This document shows, in pieces, positions 1-4,837 of a stretch of 6,964 nt of DNA. The position numbers were made by a program, and so were the translations under genes. The notes below the pieces were generated by a model. The model was not told the origin of the DNA. It ran no database searches and saw only the letters and a program-made list of their open reading frames with translations. Origin of the DNA: Chloroflexota bacterium (GTDB taxonomy: Bacteria; Chloroflexota; Anaerolineae; B4-G1); NCBI GenBank assembly GCA_024232355.1, contig JAAEPW010001409.1, positions 1 to 6,964 of the forward strand, read 5' to 3'. Numbering within the stretch: the first letter of the stretch is position 1; each line of letters opens with the position of its first letter.

Positions 1-402
1 CGATGGCAGGGCCGCTCGGGTTATCTCCGTCTGTTGCCAACTTCCACCCTGTGGGTCACCCTTCGGTGGTGTCCCCTCTCTCATACCGGTCAACACCTCG
101 TTTTTCCAGATAGTCAGGTTGAGCCGGAGCCGCGGGTTCGCACGAGCCTCAGCCAGGGCAGGGCGGCCGCCGTCTCTGGTCAGCCAGTACGCCGCAGTCC
201 CATCGGGGCCGCGTTGCACGGCAAGCCACGCGTCATCTCTCATGCGGGCGAGCGCCAACTGGACGTCCTCTACTTGCTCCCCAACACGCTTGGCGATCCA
301 GGAGTCCGAAAAATGCGGGGTCGGGTCGCCTCTGAAATGGTCAATCAGTTGAAGAATCTTGTAGACGATCGGCGCGCTAGCAACGTTTTTGCGTGTAGAC
401 AT
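1..402 (-). CDS. Winged-helix-like DNA-binding protein, partial (cut at left edge)
   Basis: The reading frame is open for 134 codons from an ATG at 402 to the window edge, so the C-terminus is missing. A good Shine-Dalgarno (GAGGGGAA) sits just upstream of the ATG. Residues about 10-80 read like a small winged helix: an amphipathic helix (VYKILQLIDHFRG), then a helix-turn-helix-like stretch (SDSWIAKRVGEQVEDVQLALARM), then a probable beta wing with WLAVQRGPDGTAAYWLT. The visible C-terminal part (85-134) is polar and may be a linker or start another domain. A role in transcriptional control or replication is inference; no family is recognised. It overlaps the end of the upstream gene by 26 bases, which suggests translational coupling. 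The frame is well supported as coding because it has no stops and its own ribosome site. Confidence 0.72.
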   Translation of the reverse strand, partial: MSTRKNVASAPIVYKILQLIDHFRGDPTPHFSDSWIAKRVGEQVEDVQLALARMRDDAWLAVQRGPDGTAAYWLTRDGGRPALAEARANPRLRLNLTIWKNEVLTGMREGTPPKGDPQGGSWQQTEITRAALPS

Positions 403-658
403 AGTTCCCCTCGACTGTGACAATCAATCGCGGAAGTGCGGCGTTCAGTTTTTCCGCGTAGGTAATTGCGTTTTCGTTGCTGTCCAGGACGGCGGCCAGT
501 AGCCGTTGTTTTGTGAGCACCGGCCCGCGTCTCCCGACGTTCGTGGCGTTCATGATATTGCCGTAAAATGTGTTCCGAAACGTTTGGGTAATCTCACTGT
601 GGAGCATCACATTGATTTTTTGCTTCTGTGTCGTCGTCGGTTCACTCTGCGTTTTCAT
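377..658 (-). CDS. Hypothetical phage protein, 93 aa
   Basis: The ATG at 658 is preceded by a strong ribosome site (GAGAGGGGAAC). The product is small and basic, with a polar Thr/Gln/Lys-rich start (residues 1-15), a segment that may form helices (16-35), a Gly-Arg-rich turn (VGRRGPVLTK, 41-50) followed by a helix (QRLLAAVLDSNENAITYAEKLNAAL), and a beta-like tail (RLIVTVEGNYVYTQ). The pattern of helices followed by a short hairpin could fit a small nucleic-acid-binding protein, but no known family is recognised. It overlaps the upstream zinc-repeat gene by 17 bases and the downstream winged-helix gene by 26 bases. Being a member of a tight gene string with its own Shine-Dalgarno is the main support. 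Confidence 0.7.
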   Translation of the reverse strand: MKTQSEPTTTQKQKINVMLHSEITQTFRNTFYGNIMNATNVGRRGPVLTKQRLLAAVLDSNENAITYAEKLNAALPRLIVTVEGNYVYTQKRC

Positions 659-1241
659 GTTCCCCTCTCAATTCTTCTATTCTCTTGTTCGTTTTGCGGG
701 CTGCCATAATCCCGGCAATCTTTTTTGCTTTCGACAGTCGCTTGTGTGCGTCCGTTACTTCATTGATGTCCAGGTTTAGCCCGTGCTCTTTCATGTACTT
801 CCTGACCCCCTGCACAAAGTCTCTGCTGAATATCGAACACAGCGGCGGCTTCATCTGGTCGTAGTTGGCAAGTGCAGACCTTGACCTTGCCAGTAATCGC
901 GCCGATTCGGCGTTGTCTTCTTTCCCCATCCAATGGCGACCGCATCGGTGCTCGGTGTTCGTTTTGTAGTTGACAGCTGGCTCAGCACAGCCGGGGAATG
1001 TGCAACACGGGGATTCGAGATAGTGCTTCTCGCAGTAATCCCCACTTGGCAACCTGCGCAAACCGTAACGGGTAAAACAACGAGCAAACGCGCAGTCGTT
1101 CATCCATTCTTCCACAATCACCTCTGCGCCATTTACTATTTTTTTCCCGCGATAGATAACTTTGTTTTCGAGTTCCGTCGCGGTGTACCAATGAATAATC
1201 CGCTCGATTTTCCATTGTGGCTCTGGTTTGCGCTCGGTCAT
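642..1241 (-). CDS. Protein with tandem Cys4-His2 zinc-binding repeats, 199 aa
   Basis: Residues 50-104 contain two copies of the same metal-binding pattern: C50-x4-C55-x14-C70-x2-H73 and C80-x4-C85-x14-C100-x2-H103, exactly 30 residues apart. Single motifs of the type C-x4-C-x(n)-C-x2-H are known from phage HNH endonucleases and related proteins, where they bind zinc, but no HNH catalytic core is visible here. The N-terminus (1-48) is Trp-rich and beta-like, and the C-terminus (105-199) is helical and strongly basic (Lys/Arg-rich), ending in a probable coiled coil. A nucleic-acid-binding role is inferred. The start chosen is the ATG at 1241: it shares ATGA with the nuclease gene stop and has an AAGGGGGG ribosome site. 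The frame stays open upstream to 1427, but that part lies inside the VRR-NUC gene and is rejected. Confidence 0.85.
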   Translation of the reverse strand: MTERKPEPQWKIERIIHWYTATELENKVIYRGKKIVNGAEVIVEEWMNDCAFARCFTRYGLRRLPSGDYCEKHYLESPCCTFPGCAEPAVNYKTNTEHRCGRHWMGKEDNAESARLLARSRSALANYDQMKPPLCSIFSRDFVQGVRKYMKEHGLNLDINEVTDAHKRLSKAKKIAGIMAARKTNKRIEELRGEHENAE

Positions 1242-1594
1242 GCTACCCCCCTTAGATATTCTTCTATCGTCCGTATCGTTGCGGCCGCGCCGCGGCACAT
1301 CAGCGCCTTGTTTCCGTGTGCTTCCAGTGCGCCAAGCCACCAATTTTGTTCCGCAGTCAACCGCCCCCGTTCGGTCTTGAGTTCGATCCACAGGCTGTGA
1401 TAACCACCCCTCGCTACCGGGAGACACATGTCAGGCACACCTGGCTTGACCCCTTCCGCCTTGAGTCTAGCCGCGACCTTCTTCTCTCTCTTCCCCCCGT
1501 TTGGTATCGCGTGAAGTAGCGCGAGCTCGGGCCAAATTATCTCCGCGTCTCGCGCCCACTTGATAACCGCCGCTTGTTCGGTGTGTTCGCTCAT
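1238..1594 (-). CDS. VRR-NUC domain nuclease (phage stand-alone type), 118 aa
   Basis: This is a compact PD-(D/E)xK-superfamily nuclease. The VRR-NUC core is easy to see: an N-terminal helix with E6 and Q7 (SEHTEQAAVIKWAR), the conserved HAIPNGG block (28-34), a basic helix (KREKKVAARLKAEGVK), the catalytic PGVPD (51-55, D55), then WIELKTERG (69-77) with E71 and K73 as the ExK pair, followed by LTAEQ. All expected catalytic residues are present, so it is probably active. VRR-NUC proteins, including the nuclease domain of FAN1, cut branched DNA, and stand-alone phage versions have been described as Holliday-junction resolvases. A role in processing phage replication or recombination intermediates is inferred from that. 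Length fits single-domain phage members. It shares ATGA overlaps with both neighbours, and the start has a GAGGTGGGGAG ribosome site. Confidence 0.95.
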   Translation of the reverse strand: MSEHTEQAAVIKWARDAEIIWPELALLHAIPNGGKREKKVAARLKAEGVKPGVPDMCLPVARGGYHSLWIELKTERGRLTAEQNWWLGALEAHGNKALMCRGAAATIRTIEEYLRGVA

Positions 1595-2067
1595 CTCCCC
1601 ACCTCAAACTCGACGACCCAAACCCAGGGGTTTGCGTCCCAACCAAAACCTTTTTTCTCGTAGATGGAATTCCAGAGAGCAGCAAACTGTCGTCTAATCC
1701 CCGGAGCACTGCCCATGAAGCAAAAGGCAGAATCGGGTTCTGTTTCAAGCTCCCATTTCCCCTTAAATCCTTCTCTCTGAATGCCCTCCGTAGAAATATC
1801 CTGCACCCGCTCAACTCTCATGTCGGTGATACTCGATGAGATGTCCAGTTCATTGCCTTTGTCATCGGTAATGATTAGACGATCGCCGGGTTGACCGTAG
1901 GGGCAAAATCGTGTCTCTTCTCCGTAGAACCGCACGCCATCTGTAAAATGCATTGGAAGCCCGTCTATAACAGGCTGCGGCTTGATCGGCATCCTCGCCT
2001 GAGTCTTTCGCCCGCCGAGTATGGCGCGGACCATTTCGCCGTTGAATATGATCGGTCGTTCTTTCAT
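1591..2067 (-). CDS. ASCH-like phage protein, 158 aa
   Basis: The protein resembles a family common in phages (often given vague names such as morphogenetic protein) that looks like the ASCH/PUA-type RNA-binding beta-barrel fold. Diagnostic stretches are the start (RPIIFNGEMVRAILGGRKTQ, residues 4-23), FCPYGQPGDRL (54-64), RVERVQDISTEGIQREGF (84-101) and the end (ALWNSIYEKKGFGWDANPW, 130-148; VWVVEFE, 149-155). In relatives known to me the first block usually continues as TQTRR; here it is TQARMPI. The segment after PGDRL is usually a WVRE-like strand; here it is IITDDKGNE. These are departures at positions that are normally conserved. ASCH domains are proposed to bind RNA or modified nucleotides; the exact job in phages is unknown. 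A GGAGG ribosome site precedes the ATG, and the start shares ATGA with the coiled-coil gene upstream. Confidence 0.82.
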   Translation of the reverse strand: MKERPIIFNGEMVRAILGGRKTQARMPIKPQPVIDGLPMHFTDGVRFYGEETRFCPYGQPGDRLIITDDKGNELDISSSITDMRVERVQDISTEGIQREGFKGKWELETEPDSAFCFMGSAPGIRRQFAALWNSIYEKKGFGWDANPWVWVVEFEVGR

Positions 2068-2201
2068 CTCGCCCGCCTCCGTAGTTCCCCCTCGAGAACC
2101 TCGAGGTTTTTCAACAGTTGTTTCCTCTCACGCGCCATGCGTTCCAGTTCCCGCCGCGCCGCCTCGATCTCGCGGATTAGCTGTTCGTCTGTGAGGTACA
2201 T
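2064..2201 (-). CDS. Small coiled-coil protein, 45 aa
   Basis: A 45-codon frame opens with ATG at 2201 and ends with a TGA that forms an ATGA overlap with the ASCH-like gene. After MYLTDEQLIREIE the peptide is one long charged amphipathic helix (AARRELERMARERKQLLKN, then LEVLEGELRRRAR) with Leu/Ile/Met at heptad-like positions, so a dimerising coiled coil is likely. Without this gene there would be a gap of about 110 bases in an otherwise gap-free string. An in-frame stop lies directly before the ATG, so the start cannot be further upstream. The Shine-Dalgarno is weak (AAGAAAT region), but translation could be coupled to the upstream gene, which ends 25 bases inside this one. Function unknown. 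Confidence 0.68.
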   Translation of the reverse strand: MYLTDEQLIREIEAARRELERMARERKQLLKNLEVLEGELRRRAR

Positions 2202-2353
2202 TCATCGTATTTCTTGTTCTGCTTGTGTTTTTTATCGACGCATCGGCACAGTTGCTCGGTCTTCTTGTCACCGACGATGACATACCAGACATACCCCTTG
2301 CCCCTGCACCACTGACAATTAGGTTTCGCTCCGTTGCTATTTCTGTTCGGCAT
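2177..2353 (-). CDS. Small DnaJ-type zinc-motif protein, 58 aa
   Basis: Residues 13-38 contain C13-x2-C16-x-G-x-G (CQWCRGKGY) and later C36-x-C38 (LCRCVD). The first part is the signature of one half of a DnaJ cysteine-rich zinc centre; short phage proteins with this motif are common. The C-terminus is Lys-rich and polar (KKHKQNKKYDEC). The start chosen is the ATG at 2353 (MPNRNSNG) because a GGGGAACC ribosome site lies just upstream and the upstream gene ends 17 bases inside it. The frame is open to 2548, but that extension runs through the well-supported gene 2337-2579 and is rejected. A chaperone role should not be assumed, because no J-domain (HPD) is present. Confidence 0.78.
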   Translation of the reverse strand: MPNRNSNGAKPNCQWCRGKGYVWYVIVGDKKTEQLCRCVDKKHKQNKKYDECTSQTNS

Positions 2354-2579
2354 TTGGTTCCCCAGTTTGTTCAAGCTTTTCGATTCGTTTTTCCAGATAT
2401 TCAATCTTCGCAACTGACATATTCTGAAAATCCTCCCAAGTCCCATCAATTTCCAGTAGATCACATCGCTTGCACTGATTGTATCGAAAGTCTCGATTGA
2501 TACACGGACCGACCCAGTCATGATCGCATTTGAGTTGTATTCGAACAATTCTCTCAGTCCCCTGGTAGACGATCGCCAT
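2337..2579 (-). CDS. Small Cys/His-rich protein with C-terminal coiled coil, 80 aa
   Basis: The metal-binding candidates are C18-x-H20, C26 and C36-x2-C39 (KCDHDW, GPC, CKRCDLLEIDGTW), a layout like a small zinc ribbon. It is followed by a helix with heptad-like hydrophobics (AKIEYLEKRIEKLEQ, 57-71) that may dimerise. The start at 2579 has a GGAGGGG ribosome site at suitable spacing. The gene overlaps the upstream cysteine-rich gene by 26 bases and the downstream DnaJ-motif gene by 17. It matches the general type of small phage early proteins, but no named family is recognised. Confidence 0.8.
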   Translation of the reverse strand: MAIVYQGTERIVRIQLKCDHDWVGPCINRDFRYNQCKRCDLLEIDGTWEDFQNMSVAKIEYLEKRIEKLEQTGEPNAEQK

Positions 2580-2754
2580 CTGATTCTATCCCCTCCATCC
2601 TCTCGTATTTTGGACAGTGGTTACGGTCACCACCGAAAAAGATTCTCGCGTCTGCACAAGCCCGGAGTGACCCACCATCCCAGGTCAGCCGGCACAGCAG
2701 GTGCATCCCGGGGATCGCGTGCTTGCAGGTCCAGCAGGATTGGGGGGGGGTCAT
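2554..2754 (-). CDS. Cys-rich putative zinc protein, 66 aa (duplicate copy A)
   Basis: Cysteines C7-x2-C10, C21, C33 and C47 (SCWTCKHAIPGMHLLCRL, LRACADAR, NHCPKYE) suggest a small zinc-binding fold. The pattern CWTCKH...C...C...CPKYE recurs in small phage proteins of unknown function. It is nearly identical to the protein at 3184-3351 for its first 51 residues, then has a longer, unrelated tail (MEGIESDGDRLPGD) because the ends of the two genes differ. The ATG at 2754 follows an AGGTGG ribosome site and lies one base beyond the stop of the upstream gene (TGA-A-ATG). Codons 2-5 contain a run of nine C, which encodes one more proline than the other copy has. An extension to 2805 is rejected, since it lies inside the upstream gene. 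Confidence 0.83.
   Translation of the reverse strand: MTPPQSCWTCKHAIPGMHLLCRLTWDGGSLRACADARIFFGGDRNHCPKYERMEGIESDGDRLPGD
2590..2742 (-). repeat. Direct repeat, copy A (partner at 3190-3342)
   Basis: This stretch matches 3190-3342 at a constant offset of exactly 600 bases, with 10 mismatches in 153 positions by my hand count and no gaps. The last 64 positions (2679-2742) are identical. The match falls inside two paralogous cysteine-rich genes and represents a segmental gene duplication. Confidence 0.93.
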
Positions 2755-2755
2755 T

Positions 2756-3187
2756 TCACCACCTGCCGCCGTAAATATCGTCGTTGTAGTCACCCCAGAA
2801 ATCATCTATTTCTGATTTGTAATTGAACCTTGTGGCCGGTACCATGATTCCCTTCTGTCGTATTGCTGCCAATACACATGCCGGACAATGGCTGACCGCC
2901 TCCGAAAGTTGTTTGATGCCAATGTTGATTTCTTTGGTGTTTAGATATATGTCGCTGCCTTCCATTCCGTTTCGGGTATCTTCAACTGGCTCTGGCAGGA
3001 AGGCCTTTAGCTCATCAATGCTAAACGCGTGCGCCCCGTCGCCATGCCTCTCTATTATTGTGCACATCCGGCATTCTCGGGCTGGATTCATAGTACAGTG
3101 GCGCTCGTGTTTTCCCATGTGTCCAGCGGATAGCCCCCTTTTTCCGCAATATTCACAAATATATTGTTTTACTATTCTGGTTTTCAT
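2756..3187 (-). CDS. Zinc-finger-like phage protein, 143 aa
   Basis: The N-terminus has a C2H2-like arrangement, C11-x2-C14-x8-H23-x3-H27 (YICEYCGKRG, SAGHMGKHERHC), followed by C31, then C39-x2-C42 (RECRMC), the pattern CEYCGK...H..RHC..NP...C..C that recurs in small phage proteins. A second candidate site is H100-C101-x2-C104 (SHCPACVLAAIR). The C-terminus is acidic and aromatic (EIDDFWGDYNDDIYGGRW). Nucleic-acid binding is likely but unproven. The ATG at 3187 shares ATGA with the stop of the upstream duplicate gene. The gene is bracketed by the two copies of the 153-base repeat, so recombination between them could remove it. Confidence 0.85.
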   Translation of the reverse strand: MKTRIVKQYICEYCGKRGLSAGHMGKHERHCTMNPARECRMCTIIERHGDGAHAFSIDELKAFLPEPVEDTRNGMEGSDIYLNTKEINIGIKQLSEAVSHCPACVLAAIRQKGIMVPATRFNYKSEIDDFWGDYNDDIYGGRW

Positions 3188-3351
3188 TCCCCCACCATCC
3201 CCTCGTATTTCGGACAGTGGTCACGGTCACCACCGAAAAATATTCGCGCGTCTGCACAAGCCCGGAGTGTCCCGCCGGCCCAGGTCAGCCGGCACAGCAG
3301 GTGCATCCCGGGGATCGCGTGCTTGCAGGTCCAGCAGGATTGAGGGGTCAT
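3184..3351 (-). CDS. Cys-rich putative zinc protein, 55 aa (duplicate copy B)
   Basis: The frame runs from ATG at 3351 (AGAGGTGG ribosome site) to a TGA sharing ATGA with the next gene. The cysteines C6-x2-C9, C20, C32 and C46 (SCWTCKH, LLCRL, RACADAR, HCPKYE) match copy A. The changes over the shared part are one missing proline at the start and Asp to Ala, Ser to Thr, Asn to Asp and Arg to Gly. The tail is short (MVGE). All putative metal ligands are kept, so both copies look functional. The start also shares ATGA with the stop of the gene upstream. Confidence 0.82.
   Translation of the reverse strand: MTPQSCWTCKHAIPGMHLLCRLTWAGGTLRACADARIFFGGDRDHCPKYEGMVGE
3190..3342 (-). repeat. Direct repeat, copy B (partner at 2590-2742)
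   Basis: This is the second copy of the 153-base segment described at 2590-2742, with about 93 percent identity in the same orientation. It lies almost entirely inside the 55-residue cysteine-rich gene. The similarity ends close to the start and stop codons of that gene, so essentially one gene was duplicated. Confidence 0.93.
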
Positions 3352-3584
3352 TGGTCCACCTCTGATACAAATATCTTTTCAAAAAAATCGTCCCCAAGGG
3401 CGTTGGCTGACATGCAACCAAGCCCGTCCTCGGATCGATCTGTTGCCAACTCTGAATAGCTCTCATGGAAACGCGTTCGTGTAGACCGCTGACGGAATTT
3501 GGCACCGGTCCGCTTGCGGCTAAATCTCGGCTCCTCAGAAGCGGTCACATAGACCCCGTAGATTTTCCAGTAAAGCACAATCAT
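3348..3584 (-). CDS. Hypothetical protein, 78 aa
   Basis: The frame sits exactly between two ATGA overlaps: its ATG at 3584 overlaps the stop of the replication gene and its TGA overlaps the start of the duplicated cysteine-rich gene. A GGTGGGCGA ribosome-site-like sequence precedes the ATG. The N-terminus is aromatic and beta-like (IVLYWKIYGVYVTASEEPR), the middle is very basic (FSRKRTGAKFRQRSTRTRF, 21-39), and the C-terminus is acidic (GDDFFEKIFVSEVD). The basic patch suggests contact with nucleic acid. No family is recognised, and position is the main support for its being a gene. Confidence 0.7.
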   Translation of the reverse strand: MIVLYWKIYGVYVTASEEPRFSRKRTGAKFRQRSTRTRFHESYSELATDRSEDGLGCMSANALGDDFFEKIFVSEVDQ

Positions 3585-4630
3585 TCGCCCACCATCCCAT
3601 CAACTAAATCCCGAACCTCTTCCGACTCATCCGGCGTCCACTTCCGTAAATCCCTCACCATCATCGGACGTGACCAAAACGGCTCGGCTTTTCTCCCGCT
3701 GAGCTCCAGGGCTCCACTAGTGTCCAGGTCGTTCAGAAACTGGAGTAGGACCGGGGGATAGGGGATGTCATCCGCTGCGGCGAGCGCCGTCAAATCCCGA
3801 ATCTCCCGTGGGTCTATCTCGCTGCCATATTTGATAGCCGCCGCTAGACGCTTCAGCTTCGCTTCTGTGCCGTTCCCACCGTCGGGGGTATGCTCGGGTC
3901 GCCTGGAGGGGGTTGCACGCCCCTGTGGGGTCACCTCGTCCTCCCAGCAGTCACCGTTAAGCCAGGTCGCAGGGTTGGGGATGTAGCCGGCTTTCCACTT
4001 CTCGGACCCTTTTTGCTTTTCGATAGCCGCGAATATGATCGAGTGCGGCGGTATTGTGCGGCGGTCCATGGCTTGCCAGGCTTTGTACGCGGCGCGTTTT
4101 GCTGTCTTTCTCGGGTAGACCCTCCAAAAAGATTCAAACGAGGCCGAGTAGGCCGGTCCCTCTTTCTTCTTTTGATCTGGATCTGATTCTGGATCTGGGA
4201 TCTGGATCTGAATGTCGTTACTTGCGTTACTTTGCGTTACGGGGCGTGACGGAGCGTTACGCGTAACGTTACGGTCCCGGAACCGCTTTTGCCGTTCGGC
4301 CGCCTTCTCCCTCTGGTCATCTTTGCTCATCTTGTCCCGGTATTTCAGGTGGTTGATAATTTGCCACCCACCGTCAACCGCCACTATCCGCCGACCGTCA
4401 TGGTCCTTTGACCGGCTGTACTCGTCAGGGGTCAACAGCGTTTCGATGGCATCGCACGTCTCTTCCAGGGTCAACCTCGATCGGTGAGCGAGCCCCGGGA
4501 TCGACGCCTCGACCAATCCGTTTTTGTCGGACATCAGCAATATTGTTACCCATAGTATCCGGACATCTTTGGACGTATCCCAGATCGTCGAATCCAGCAT
4601 GGATGAAAAAAACTTTGTGTACCCCGCCAA
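3581..4630 (-). CDS. Phage replication initiator / replisome-organizer-like protein, 349 aa
   Basis: The N-terminal part (2-100) has the look of the winged-helix domain of phage replication proteins: GYTKFFSSMLDSTIWDTSKDV, a helix ILWVTILLMSDKNGLVEASI, PGLAHRSRLTLEE, and a wing ending GGWQIINHLKYRDK. A Lys/Arg-rich helix follows (DDQREKAAERQKRFRDR). Residues 121-157 are a repetitive low-complexity linker ending in alternating Asp/Pro and KKK. The middle block (164-230) has FESFWRVYPRKTAKRAAYKAW and YIPNPATWLNGDCWED, typical of phage O-like or DnaD-like initiators. Such proteins bind the phage origin and recruit the host helicase. The start is a TTG at 4630 with a strong ribosome site; the next ATG is at residue 11 and would remove a conserved-looking start. 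The linker DNA holds a candidate origin. Confidence 0.88.
   Translation of the reverse strand: MAGYTKFFSSMLDSTIWDTSKDVRILWVTILLMSDKNGLVEASIPGLAHRSRLTLEETCDAIETLLTPDEYSRSKDHDGRRIVAVDGGWQIINHLKYRDKMSKDDQREKAAERQKRFRDRNVTRNAPSRPVTQSNASNDIQIQIPDPESDPDQKKKEGPAYSASFESFWRVYPRKTAKRAAYKAWQAMDRRTIPPHSIIFAAIEKQKGSEKWKAGYIPNPATWLNGDCWEDEVTPQGRATPSRRPEHTPDGGNGTEAKLKRLAAAIKYGSEIDPREIRDLTALAAADDIPYPPVLLQFLNDLDTSGALELSGRKAEPFWSRPMMVRDLRKWTPDESEEVRDLVDGMVGE
4174..4272. other. Candidate replication origin inside the initiator gene
   Basis: The sequence CGTTAC (plus strand) occurs at 4216, 4225, 4235, 4255 and 4267, and with one change (CGTGAC) at 4245. Start-to-start distances are 9, 10, 10, 10 and 12 bases. 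An inverted copy at 4262 makes the palindrome CGTAACGTTACG. Next to it, 4174-4208 holds five GATC sites in 35 bases, and then a pyrimidine-rich tract (4158-4173). Because the spacing is not a multiple of three, the motif is read in different frames (Val-Thr, Arg-Asn, Ser-Asn), so the DNA rather than the protein is repeated. Phage lambda carries its origin iterons inside the O gene, which is the model for this call; function here is inferred. Confidence 0.5.
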
Positions 4631-4636
4631 TTTCTA

Positions 4637-4645
4637 CCCCCTCCC
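4637..4645 (-). promoter_or_regulatory. Ribosome binding site that supports the TTG start
   Basis: On the minus strand GGGAGGGGG lies here, six bases before the TTG at 4630. No other start codon is placed well relative to it, so it decides the initiation site of the replication gene. The site falls in the 17-base gap after the membrane-peptide gene. Confidence 0.8.
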
Positions 4646-4647
4646 TA

Positions 4648-4836
4648 TCAGGAACTACCATCGGCCAGAATAAAAATGAATCCCAGCAAAAGCACAATGA
4701 TGATTGAAATCCACACCGGTGCCAACACCCACCACCATGACCAACTGATATAACCAATTAGCTTCAGTACGATGAATGCAACGGTCAAAAGACCGCAAAA
4801 ACCGATACCACCACTCGAACTACTTGAATTGCTCAT
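4648..4836 (-). CDS. Small two-helix membrane protein (transmembrane Fragile-X-F-like), 62 aa
   Basis: After a Ser-rich start (MSNSSSSSGG) there are two hydrophobic segments, about 11-30 (IGFCGLLTVAFIVLKLIGYI) and 33-57, separated by SWSWWW at 31-36. The stretch around TVAFIVLKLIGYISWSWWWV and LAPVWI is characteristic of small phage and bacterial proteins often labelled transmembrane Fragile-X-F protein. The tail is short and polar. It would insert in the inner membrane; its role in infection is unknown. The ATG at 4836 has a GAGGGGA ribosome site and lies one base after the upstream gene's stop. Confidence 0.88.
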   Translation of the reverse strand: MSNSSSSSGGIGFCGLLTVAFIVLKLIGYISWSWWWVLAPVWISIIIVLLLGFIFILADGSS

Positions 4837-4837
4837 T

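Noticed and set aside
1242..1427. N-terminal extension of the zinc-repeat gene
   Set aside because: It lies wholly inside the well-supported VRR-NUC gene, and the ATG at 1241 has both an ATGA overlap and a ribosome site.
2090..2106. Inverted repeat CCTCGAG-AAC-CTCGAGG
   Set aside because: The hairpin has no T-run for a terminator and is explained by the repeated Leu-Glu codons (CTC GAG) of the coiled-coil gene.
2823..3365. Long plus-strand open frames, this one of 180 codons, and others such as 34-420, 933-1400 and 4408-4707
   Set aside because: They lie opposite well-supported minus-strand genes, lack family motifs and good ribosome sites, and are explained as shadows of coding sequence on the other strand.
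4351..4359. DnaA-box-like TTATCAACC on the minus strand near the candidate origin
   Set aside because: It has two mismatches to the usual box and encodes the IINHLK part of the replication protein, so the protein alone can explain it.
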